From positions 15,734,036 through 15,798,035 of the forward strand of contig JAJLRJ010000005.1 of NCBI GenBank assembly GCA_024195265.1: 64,000 nt of DNA, written 5' to 3'. A program made the translations under genes and the position numbers. This document shows positions 25,463-37,000 of the stretch, piece after piece (within the stretch, counting starts at the first letter, position 1; each line of letters starts with the position of its first letter). The notes beneath the pieces were generated by a model that was not told where the DNA came from, searched no databases, and was given only the letters and a program-made list of their open reading frames with translations. This stretch comes from Dendrophyllia cribrosa. Taxonomy: Eukaryota > Cnidaria > Anthozoa > Scleractinia > Dendrophylliidae.

Positions 25463-25966
25463 ATAAACCTTTATTTACCGTGAACCATACACTTAGCTAT
25501 CCAGCCTTAAAGATCAAATGTGCTGTGTTGTGCGTGTTTTCGAAAGTCGGTGGAAATTCAATGGTGTTCTTTGTATCTGTGGTTATTTCAGCTCAGAGGC
25601 CTTTCTCACATTTCATCAGGAGTGAGTTTACACCGAAGGATGGAGGCCCGAAGGTTCCATTTTCTTTGGTGGCCTCCCTCTTCCTCCAGCTTGACAATTT
25701 CCGGTCGCGAAAAATTCATCGCGACCGGAAATTGTCAAGCTGGAGGAAGAGGGAGGCCACCAAAGAAAATGGAACCTTCGGGCCTCCATCCTTCGGTGTA
25801 AACTCACTCCTGATGAAATGTGAGAAAAGCCTCTGAGCTGAAATAACCACAGATACAAAGAACACCATTGAATTTCCACCGACTTTCGAAAACACGCACA
25901 ACACAGCACATTTGATCTTTAAGGCTGGATAGCTAAGTGTATGGTTCACGGTAAATAAAGGTTTAT
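25463..25966. repeat. 504-bp near-perfect palindrome
   Basis: Arms of 248 bp (25,463-25,710 and 25,719-25,966) differ at only one position that I found (in CAGAGGCCTTTCTC). They are separated by an 8-base centre, AAAATTCA. The same ORF therefore reads on both strands, with no known domain. It abuts the inverted repeat at 25,186-25,462. Confidence 0.9.
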
Positions 25967-26025
25967 TGTATTGTATTGTATTGTAAGGTCTGGCTAAACT
26001 AGGAAACATTGTTGCGGAGGCAAAT

Positions 26026-26440
26026 GTTTCCCAGTTTAGCCGCGCGGGAAACATATGTTGCGGAAACAAATTTTGCTGCTCGGAAACAACAAAATGTTTT
26101 TGCCTCAGGTCAAAAACATTTTTGCTTCTCGGACACAAATTTTGCTTCCGAAACATTTGTTTCCCAGTTTAGCCACAATGAAAGTAGTCTCCTACGCAGC
26201 CGCGTTATTAGGGCTCGTCACGCAACGCTCCTCCCCACTAGTACCATGAAAGCAATGTTGACTAGTTTCCAGTACTGCTCACTAAAAGTGTTTCCTTGCA
26301 ACGGCGAGCGGACCGGCGAAAGTACAACAATGGGCATGCGTGACCCTCTGTTTCAGAAACAATGCTTCCTCGTTTAGCCACCGGGGCAGCAAAACATTTT
26401 GTTTGCTTCCCGCTAATTTAGCCACCCCGGAAACATTACA
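26026..26440. repeat. Cluster of GGAAACA/TTTAGCC short repeats
   Basis: Repeated CAGTTTAGCC, GGAAACAAATTTTGC and inverse copies form overlapping short hairpins, the same family as the spacer at 25,300-25,366. No coding signal. Confidence 0.55.
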
Positions 26441-26449
26441 GGAAGTACA

Positions 26450-28300
26450 ATTTCTTGGCACGCAGTTAGCAAAAAAAGAACGCTAGTCGAGGCGTGCCTC
26501 AAGTTGGGTTGTTTACGCGTGAAACGAAACGAGGCTTTTGTTTCGATCTGTTCAATCATTGACGGATGAAACAAATTCAAACACTCTCTGAACCGTTTTT
26601 CAAGGTCATACGAAAATGATTCGCTCTAACAGAGAAACTTGTCTTATTCTTTTGGTCAGGTTTGTTTGTATGAACAGTGGATTGGCTTATTTATTTATGA
26701 GTCTAACAGTCGTAGAATTTCAAACTGAGTAACAGCCTCTCGTTACAGTTTCGGTGCAGCCTGAAGTCCCCTTCCAATACTAATTTTCGATAAGTTAGTT
26801 TCTTCGCTTATATTATAAACTCGACTATTAAAAAAAGAGAAGGTCGACTTGTGGCAAGTCTACCCTTAGGGGATCAACACTTCACTAACAGTTGCTTTTG
26901 AGGAAATGTACTGAGTTTCTCTTTTAAAGTTTTCCTAAGATCGGTACCGTATTCCGTTGCTTTCGGGAGGGTCGTTATTATCTAATAGTCCGACAGTCAG
27001 TTCCAATTTTAGCGGCGCTCTGTCCTCTTATCAGTGTGGTCGCTTGTTAATTTTTCGTTTTGCGTTTCCCGCGGGGAATGGTTTACCAATCGAAACGAAA
27101 ATAGAATCTCATCGATCCTGAGGGGTCATCAAAATTAACGTTACTTTCGGGAGGTTGTTATATACAGTTTCGGAATTCTACAGAGAACAGGCCCCTGTCA
27201 GGATGGAGGTATTGGGTTATAAAAGGAAATTGGCGAGCAAAGCAAACCGCTCCTAAAAGGAGCCTGTTCACAAGCTACAGTATCAACAGCTAGAGTTATA
27301 TGGGTTCGTATCTTATTTATATACAATTAACAAGATGCTATATCCACTTTTAATCATTTTAGCGAATTTAGAGCATCAAGTTATTATTAAGTTAACAATG
27401 TGGGAAGATACCAGCGGTCATCTTAATACTGTTGCCCGAGAGACCCTGATTACGGCTGAGGTTTTGGAGAAACTTAGCTTTGAAGAGGTCAAACAGAAAA
27501 CGTTTACATATTTCTAAAGTAGAGCACGAGGAAGGAAAAGAGATCTTCACAAACAGATCAGGTGAGTTATGTATTAAGGGATCAGTTTAATACTAACTGT
27601 GGTGCTGGGTTGGCGAGGGAGTAAAACACGTTCGCTTTTGAATTTGGCTAATTTACCTTAGCAGTTTTCATTTGAGTGTCGTATTAAAAACCAAAACCAA
27701 ATTAGTTATTACTCTAACCATGAATCACAACATGCAGTCTGAGTCGTAAACAATCCAATGAACCAAAATCAGAGTTCGAAGCAAATACATGTCGCCGGTG
27801 CCAAGCGCGGGAAAACGCGTGCATGCAAGTCACGATTGGTTTTGGTTTTACTTCTGATTGGTTGAGAAAGTGGCGCGAGATTTTATGCCAATCACAAAGC
27901 GTAGCAATCCAAAACCAAAGCTATTGCGAAATTACTTCCAGAACTCATTTGATAAAACCATTTTAGTGTACATATAACCGAGGCAAGTAACGGGGGTAGA
28001 GTTCCATTCTCATGAACGAGTTGGAACTAGCTGCAATGGGCCGGAGCTTATGAGAGAGAGATTATGTTTTTGATCTTTTTTCTGGTTCGGCAATTCTTAC
28101 CATGTGATGAAGTCTCAAGAGTGCATGCTTATTCCTTCTTGCAACTTATCATCAAGTTGTCGATCACTTTAGTTTCCCATCTGGACAACAAAACCAAATA
28201 AGTGTTCAGGGGGTAAAGTCTTCGAAAGAAGTGGCCTACAACTGCCGGTTTCTGTATGTAGCCTGATGGAGCGACTAAGAGACGGTATTAATGACTCTCT
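26450..28300. other. Intergenic region without recognised genes
   Basis: AT-rich sequence with a few short ORFs (such as 27335-27517, 60 codons) that match nothing I recognise. No splice-consistent exon chain seen. Confidence 0.4.
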
Positions 28301-28309
28301 CTGGATCCG

Positions 28310-28475
28310 CAGGGGCGGATCTAGGGGGAGGGTGCAGGGGGTGCGCACCCCCCCCCCCCCCCTGAGATGACCTGGTCTGCGTTGTTCGCTTTTAAAATTT
28401 GTTTACGTCACCCTTCAGTTACGTCATTCCTTAGAGGTGCACCCCCTCCTAAGAAAAATCCTGGATCCGCCACTG
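28310..28475. mobile_element. hAT-like MITE, CAGGGGCGGATCTAG ends
   Basis: CAGGGGCGGATCTAG is mirrored by CTGGATCCGCCACTG. The inner arms (AGGGTGCAGGGGGTGCGCACC against GGTGCACCCCCTCC) enclose a run of about 16 C. A truncated relative lies at 31,625-31,695. Confidence 0.65.
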
Positions 28476-28829
28476 GGATGTGATGCTTGTCCATCGCCAT
28501 GCAGGTTGCCCTATGCATCATGTTTACCGGTGCCTAGTTATCACACCTGGCTGAAGACGAAACGGCTAAAAACACCGACCTTTAGGTTGAAAGTCCGTGT
28601 AGAGCCAGTGCCGAAAGCCCTTTCAAGAAACCATTGCAGGCATGGGAAACAAACAATGACAAAGATCGGAAAAAAATATTTCCAGCTTCTACTGAAAAAT
28701 TGAAGCACCCAAATCTCAACATATTCAACTTTGAATGCGTTTGTTAAGTTTAGCTATGAAAACAAGCATTGAAACAGAAACAGACCGGCGAACTATTTCT
28801 AACATTGAATCCAGATGTTGATCCTGGGG

Positions 28830-28915
28830 ATGAGAGCACACGCGGAGCGCTCGCTGGCGCCAGGGCGGATATCTGCCCTGCTGGCGTGCTCCGCGTTCGA
28901 GCACGCGCTTTCGTC
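28830..28915. repeat. GC-rich imperfect hairpin
   Basis: GCGGAGCGCTCGCTGGCG pairs with CGCCAGCAGGGC-side sequence, and GAGCACACGCGG pairs with CCGCGTTCGAGC. The centre is AGGGCGGATATCTGCCCT. It lies about 900 bp upstream of the ARAP-like start codon. Confidence 0.5.
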
Positions 28916-29747
28916 TGTGAATTTAGAGAGGAAAGAGAGTTAACTTTGAGTAGGAGCGTGTGATGCGTGACACGTAACAGGAAGTAATCGGCTCCTGCAC
29001 TTTGTTTTTAAACACTATATTTTTTAACGTTTTTTAAAACGTGGCGATTCCCTATAAGACGCTATAGAAATTAATATTTTTTTCAGTATCAAGTTTGTTC
29101 CAGTCTTTCAATTCCTAACGTCAGGAAAAAAAAGCCCTGAAAAGGATATAAATGGCTTTGTTGGACAGGAGCCCATAACAGTTATGTGAGATCATGCAGT
29201 TTTCCGGCTTAAGTAGGATACGATAAAAAATGTAATTTTGGACGTTTACTCGGATCTTTGTAGGTCCTAAGTCAAGAATGGGGAGTTGAAGTAAACTCTT
29301 TTGTTATGTTTGTTTGTGAATAATTATGCTAAAAATTTCAGTAAAAATTCATAATTCAAGAGAAATCACAAATTTCATTTATAAAATATAAAAAAAAAAA
29401 CTAAATAGTACCATGAAAAAGTACTGCTGAAGAGGTCACACCTTAGGATTTCACTTACAGACTCAAAAGTCAGAACGGCTGCTCCGACCGCAGCTTGGGT
29501 TTCCTGTTCCCTGTGATCGCTGAAATGTGGTCAGCACACTTCAGCAGTTCTGATTGTGCGCATTTCTGTGGTCCCGGAAGAAGTTTCATTACGATCGAAA
29601 ACATATCCGATTTGTAAATGTGAACTGGGGGATTCCATGGTGCCATTGTGATAGGTTTAGGCTGTCATTAGGAGCAAACGAGACCTGCGTCATCTTTTGA
29701 TCTATAACAGCATGGATCTTACGAAAACTGCACGGATTTAGCTTGAA

Positions 29748-31038
29748 ATGGCAGCAGAAAGCGAGGATATTGTTGCGGTAAGGGAATGGCTCGTTTCCGA
29801 AGTTAAGCTCGAAAGGTATGCAGATAAACTTGTATCAAACGGCTTCATTTCCCTGGAGATTTGCTGCAATATCAATGAAACTGTACTCGGTGAAATTGGA
29901 ATTGTATTACCGTACCATCGTAGACGATTTTTGACCTTTGTGGAGAAGTTGAGAGAAAAACTCGGCGTGAATTTGCCGAATGAGGAAAATGGTGTCATGT
30001 CAAATGCCGAATTAATAAGCTACGGATCTGAAGCAGGAAATGAACAGCAAACATCGCTAATACGTCTCGATTCCAATCACGAAAATAGTGAGCGTGAAAG
30101 CGGTGCTTCTACGTCATTAGCGAAGGAGGATGATGAAAATTCGGAAAGTGTCGAAGAGGAGCTTCCCGTGCTACCACCAAAGGCAGCAAAACGAACTCCT
30201 TCAGGAAAAGCTCCACCGCCTATACCACCACGGGCAGACTTACAGGAAGGTACTGATCCCATTGACACAAGCTTACAAGATTTAGTGGAACCCTCACAAG
30301 CTGAAAAGCCGCATGTGCAGGCTGAGCTCCCTAAAAAGAAGGCACCTGTCAAACCACCTAGACGAACAATACATAAATTGTCTACCGACAATAAACCAGA
30401 AGCTACACCAAGCAGTAGTATACAAAACGATGCACAGGCTGACCCACAACAGCAAGGTCCTGTCTCTGTTAGTAATGATATCATTGATGCTTTTGATCCA
30501 TTGAAATCTGAGGAATCTCCGGCTGATGTTAATTCTACATCGGCCATTTCAGACTTGAAAACTTCAAGTGATCATGACATCAAAGAACAAACTATATATG
30601 GGAACATTGAGGATGTAGTAAGACAACCTGCAGTGCAAATCGAACCAAAGAGGACGGCGCCGAAAGCTCCAGTAAGAATGGGATCAAAAAAGCCAGTGCC
30701 AGCTCCACGATGTAGAGGAAAATCAGAAGATGGAGCATTAGTTACAGACAGAAACACAGTAGACATTGAGAAGGGTGAGACCTCTTCTGTGCTAAACCAT
30801 GCATTACAATCCAGAACAAAGTCATTTTCAACACCAGGGAACCAAAGGATATTAAGTACTTCAGAAGAAAAACCATCAACATTGCCAAGATATCCTACAA
30901 GAGCAGCCCCTCCCACTCCTCCCTCTAGACAAACAGGTTCAAGTGTAAAAGAAAAAAGATTTTTTCCAGAGATGCCATTACCTCCCATTCCCCCAGTTGA
31001 AAAACATCATGATGAGTTAGATGGTGCTTGTCAGCAAG
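29748..31038 (+). CDS. ARAP-like exon 1: SAM domain and Pro-rich linker
   Basis: 430 codons plus one base. SAM features: VREWLVSEVKLERYADKL, GFISLEICCNI, LGEIGI and HRRRFLTFVEKLREKLGV. The linker has KAPPPIPPR, APKAPVR and AAPPTPPSR SH3-type motifs. The true donor is CAGCAAG/GTACAG at 31038/31039; reading on to the stop at 31113 is intronic. Confidence 0.88.
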
Positions 31039-34000
31039 GTACAGTACCACTTAAAAGTACTTGTTCGGGTCAAGTCTTGTCCTATGCCCGCCCATTTTTA
31101 TCATTGATAAAGTAACGAATGCCCAATCCTCTCCCATCCCACTTACTGCATCCTGACCTTAATTTTACAATGGCATCCAACAGACTTCTTTAAACAGAAA
31201 CATTATGCATTGAAATCCACCAATAACCCATGCACCTTTAAACTAAGCTTGTTTGCTTCCTGAGAAGTTTACTAAGATAATTGACGGCAGCATTAACACA
31301 TCCTTTTGTGAAATTTACAACCTTAGATTTTGTGCATTGAACTTCTGCTACTACTTTGTTAACCTTCCCTTAGTACCAATTAATCACTATTCTAACCACA
31401 GAGACACCTTTTGTATCCGAGTACAGTTACTATTACTACTGGGTATAAGGGCTTTTTGACGGGGGTGGGGATAGGGGGTGGGGTGGGTTGGTCTTATTTT
31501 TGTAGAGGAAGTGGGCTATCGGTAAGCTTGAAAACTTATCAGACTGTCAACTTATCATTGTCACAATCAATATAAGTAGCCTTAACAACCAGTGTTAACT
31601 TTCTAGTATATAACATTAATTTCAGTGCAGTGGTAGATCCAGGGGAGGGGTACCTCCTTAAAAAATCATTTTCTCTCTCCCCCCCCCCCCCCCCTATTAA
31701 TTCACTCACCTCACCCTCCCTTCCCTATGGGTACTTACCATTTGTCAAACTAGCCGGCCAGACCTGTCAGTTCATAAACAGGATGCATCCTTTTGAAGAC
31801 CTGTTCCTACAGTACAAGTTCATCAGAATGATGCATGCTGCATATGTATCTACAAATTGACCAGTCTGGACAGCCAGTTTGAAAAAATAATGACAGACTA
31901 TTTACAAATTGACTGGCCCGGGCAACCAGTTCTGACAAATGGTAAGTGCCCTATGATGGAGTGTGGATCTGCCATTTTAGTGTGTTATACAACATGCACA
32001 CAACAACAACAACAACAACAACAACACAACAAAATAAAACTGACAAACAATTTGCATGAATCACTGGTTTGTGGGTTAACATTATAAATTATTATTTTTC
32101 TTAAATAGAAGCCATCCCTCAATTTAGTGGCCTCTTCTTCAAGGGAACTTTAAACTAACTATTGCTAAAATGTACTGTGTAAGTTGGACACCTTGAATAA
32201 TGGCCTTCCTTTTAGAGCAAATAATACGTAATTCTTATGATAGTATTGTTCTTGCCTACTATTTAAGGAAATATGCAGGTTTTGTATGTGTCATGGGAAA
32301 CCAAGAAAGTAAATTTAAAATTGCGCTTTACAAACCTTGAAAGTTATGGAATTAGCCAGTTTGTTTTCTTTGAATTACAAAGTGAGAAATGAAAAAATTT
32401 ATGTGAGCCTAGAAACAGAACTGTGAATGCTTAAGCAAGATAGCTTTGACAGTATGCAAAAACCACTGGTCAACTTTGTTTCACGGAAACCTTTAAAAGG
32501 TCATGGACACAGGGCTGTCATTAAACTTTGAGTAGATGACTAACCAAGGAAAGTAGACGGTCTTTAACTCAAAGTAGTCTTCCATGGCTTTTGTCGTTTA
32601 GTCATTTTCAAAACTTGGGTTACCAGTCATCTTCATCACAGTTGCCAGCTATAATAACCAGCTGCCAGCTACTAACAACAACAATAACCTTCATTTACAT
32701 CCATAGCTGAGAAATTTACACTTTTAGATAGCTAATAAAAGTAGGACAAAATTAAGTTAGAAAAAGTTGATACGTTATATTATTTTAAGGGATGTCTAGG
32801 AACTAAATGAACAAATGTTTTCGTGTTAGCTCCTAGCTATTAAAATATATTTTTTACACAATGGTGACATGCATGATATAGGCAAAAAATAAATAAATAA
32901 AAAAAATAAAATAGAAAACACAAAACAAACACTTACAAAACAGACACTTCTAAAGCAGTCTGAGCAAATTATGGGCAGTTAATTTTCAAATTGCTTATTT
33001 AATAGGTATTGTTTTAGTAACCGTGAGAAGGAGAAATTTGGAAGATCTTTAAAATGATGAGGAAGATCTTTCCATGCAGTTACTAAAGTTCATACAGTTA
33101 CTAAAGCGCAATTGTTATGAAACCAGTGAGAATTTCTTTGTTCAATGTTTTTGTTAGTATTTTCGGCCTTGATTGTGCACACCTCGATCTAGATTTTGAA
33201 TTTTTTCGAGCAACTGACCTATTGAAATGTTAAGTTTCCATGAAATAATTCAGTCATAGTGTGTGTAATTGGAAAAGAAAGTGTAGTGTAGTGTGTGATT
33301 GGAAAAGACAAGCTATGCATGGTTAGTATGTTCAACATAATTTGTAGCCCATTTATTATCACCATTGAAGTCTGCAAGGTTTCGTTACCAGATGTGCATT
33401 TCTCGAAAATTCCGGAAACTTTTCAGTGCTAAGAGCTATGTTTACTTAAATGTAAAATGTTTACCAACAAAAACTTTGTTATTGTTGATTTTGAAAGCTA
33501 CAATCTTGGACATTTCAAATGAAAAATTAATACCCCCCCCCCCCCCCCCCCCAGTTCAGTGATGGAAAAATGGCACATTTTGGTTTTCGCGTGAATCCAT
33601 CATTGAATCAGGGGGAGGGGAGGTGTATTTCTCTTTTTATTCCGTCTGAGATTGCAATCTTGGCCTTTCTAAATGAAAAATTAATATCCCGCTCCCCCCT
33701 AGTTCAGTGATGGAAAAATGGCGCATTTTTGGTTTTCGTGTGAATCCATCATTGAATCGGTGGGAGGGGAGGTGTTATTTCTCTTTTTATTCCGTCCGAG
33801 ATTGTAGGCATTAAAATCAAACATTTACTTCACATGCTGGGCTGGTTTGCTGGCTAAAAACTTCACCAAATTTTTTTTGAAACTGAATTTAAAAAATAGC
33901 TTTCAGTGCCAAAAAGTATTTGGGACTTTGGAGAAACATGTGCCAGTCCCTCGACTAACTATGGTATAATCTCTCAGAACCCTGGTTGAATAATGACTTG

Positions 34001-37000
34001 ATTCTATTAGGATCAGCTCAAGGGGTGCGTAGTCCAGATATCAGACAGCCAGGACCTGTGGGAGATTATGTGTTAGTTCAGGAATCCACCTCAGATGTTA
34101 ATCCTTGCATTTATGAAACCATTGGTACACAAAATGTTCATAAAGTGGAAGAGCCAGGTGATGGTGATTACTCAAGTGACGATTCTCTGGATGGACTTGT
34201 AGATGACCTAGAGATTTGTCCCAAGGTATTTTTATGATAGTTGTTTTGATTTATAATGTAATTCCCTATGTTATCTAAATGATTTACCAGGGCCTGATTC
34301 GTGTGTAGATGGAGGGTAACAAAGAGGGGGGTGGGGTCACGATCCCGTTTCATGCACCTTTTTTTTACACAATTCACATGTCACATATTTGTTGAATTCC
34401 TTAGTCTGATTCCTTACAAGGGTATTAGTTCCTAAATTCACGAATCACGTTTCCATTTTACTAACTTTCACGTTTCACGCACTGATTTTTGCTCTGACCA
34501 CGCGTCACGCATAAACCCTTTGCCACCCTCTAGATGGTCAAGGTTGGACTTAATTAATTTTGACTGAATGTTTAGAGTTTTAATCTATAACAAGACAGTG
34601 ATTTGTGACATTATTTTTAGATGTCAAGAGGTGACAGTGTTGATAGTGAGGATGACAACAGAATGTCAAGAAACATTCTTAGCCCTAGGGTAAGTGCATT
34701 TTACTTTGCTATCGGAGCACAGCCTGCCGCTGGCTTTTTATTTCCTTGGCATAGAAAAATAACTGCTTTTATTTACAGTCCTTTTGTTGACTCTTAAAGG
34801 TTCGCAAGAGGGATGGATTCCTTTGGAAACAAGGAGGGTAAGATAAAGTTCATTTATTATTTCTTTGACAGATTGTATTAAAATAGATTGTAAATGGTTT
34901 AAACCCAGGAGTATCTGTAGTCTGTTAATTGCACAATCGTGCAGGTTAATGTAGTTCTGAAAAGAACTGTTGTTGTTGACAAGAAAATATTGTAAAAAGC
35001 AAGTAGTGAATTAAGTACTGTCCTGAAGGTATCCATTATAATCATAATAATTATCTTAACCCATTGACACCTCAAACGTCCCAAACCACCTGTGACAGGA
35101 CCGTGGTCCTTCTACCATTTGTGACATCATCCCTTTTTGTGAGAAAAGATGTCTTTCATAACTAACTCATACAGAAAGAAGAAATATTTCAAAAATGCCC
35201 AAATGAGAGGGATTTTGTGAAGTGGGCCAGGGTTTCAAACGAGAAAAATTATCAGATTTGACTGGCAGAATCGAAGGAAAATCTGCTCTTCCTCTTTGCC
35301 TGCATGGTGGTCAGGAAACAGCATTAGTGACATCAAATTGCTGTTTTTTGCTAAAACAGATTAAGGGTTTCTCTTTTACTTACTTTCGATTAATTTTTGT
35401 TACTTTCAGGCAACAAAACAATAGAGGATGGCGAAAGCGTTGGTTCGTGTTTGATGGTGGTGAATTGAGATACTATAAAGATAAGGTAGATGTAAATTAA
35501 TTTGATTGTAAGTTGATCACACTAGTTATGAAAAAGTGTTAACTTTTTGGAAGAAAAATTCAGCATTCGAAACAGTAGAAATGCTTAAACTCTGTGCTAA
35601 AATCAAGCTCCTCCCTGACATAGAATTTAACTAGGAATTTTTAAAGCTTTTCTACTGTTTCAAATGTGTATTCCAAACCAACCAAAAGCAGTGTGTATTT
35701 GCTGCCATTCGCTAAACTAATCAAATTGCTTCTGTCCCATTCATTTGTTGTTTAGGTTGTGTTTATGTGTGATCATTTCAAGGTCATACGAAAATGGCTC
35801 TAACATTTTATAAATACTGTATGTGTATGTTGTAGTTTAAAATGATCTCAGGTTAAAATGTTTTCAAACTAGTTTGATTTGTACTTTTCTTTGTATTAGG
35901 ATTATGTCAATTAATCTGGAACAACTAGTTTGAAATCATTTTGACCTAAGATTCATTTTGAACTACAACATGTTCATTCCTTTCAGCACAATCTGAATGA
36001 ATCTCTTCATATAATTCCTGTCAGTCAAATAAGGGACATCGAAATAATCACAGATGTAAGTACGATATGTGAGTATGTGCTAATTAGTTGTTTTGTGACG
36101 AGTTCATCATTGTAAATATCCATATAGTTCTGCTACAAATATTTTATCTTTCATATAAAAGAACAATAGCAATGAAACTTATAATTAGATAGATGCTTTT
36201 ATTTAATTTAAATTATGGTAATCCCTTCAGTATCAACAGATATACTGTTATCAGTGGGAGCCATGACTGTTTAAAAAAACTTGAAAACTATCTATCCCTT
36301 TTAGTATGCTGTATCATTATAGCATACAAATGTAGCTGTTCTGAATCAAGATTTACAAAACATCATAAAATTTTCATTTCTTTTGTATTTTCCATATGAA
36401 TTATTAATGAATTCCATAAGTGTATGTGAACCATGTATGAACTCATCAACTCTCTGCTTAATGATGCATAATGACATTATGCATTCTTCTGCTCATATTT
36501 TATCTATCACTTAAAGTCATTGAAAGTCTATGGATTGATGGGAGTTGATTGAATACATGACCTTTTGTTGTTGTAACCACTGAGTGACCATATGTCCTTG
36601 TGCAAATTGTTTAATATTTACTTTACTCACATTCCTAATTACCATAATTACAGTGACTTTCAGAACTGCACCAAAAATTGTACAATTTGTACAATGTACT
36701 TGCCCAAGAAAATTTGACACTCGCCTGGGCAAGCGCTAATTTCCACCTCTGCTTTGTTTATTTCTTGGATATGTATGTAAGAATATATTTATTCTCTGTA
36801 GATTTGCTAATCACAAAATGGTAAAAGTAAAGATTTCAATATGGATTGGTGGCAGATGTTTATTCTTACATTGTTTTTGTCATTTTCAGGTAAAACGTCC
36901 AACATTTAAGGTCATCACTCCAAACAGAACATTTATTCTAGCATCTGAAAGCACCAGTAAGCTATTTATTGCTGTTTATTTTAACCCTTAAAGTGCCCAT

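Noticed and set aside
25520..25909. Mirror ORFs of 93 aa on both strands
   Set aside because: Produced by the palindrome; no domain and no splice context.
30077..30988. Minus-strand ORFs of 156 and 138 aa under ARAP-like exon 1
   Set aside because: Shadows of the plus-strand coding exon.
35222..35500. 92-aa ORF covering ARAP-like exon 5
   Set aside because: Only 35410-35485 is exon; the rest is intron read-through.
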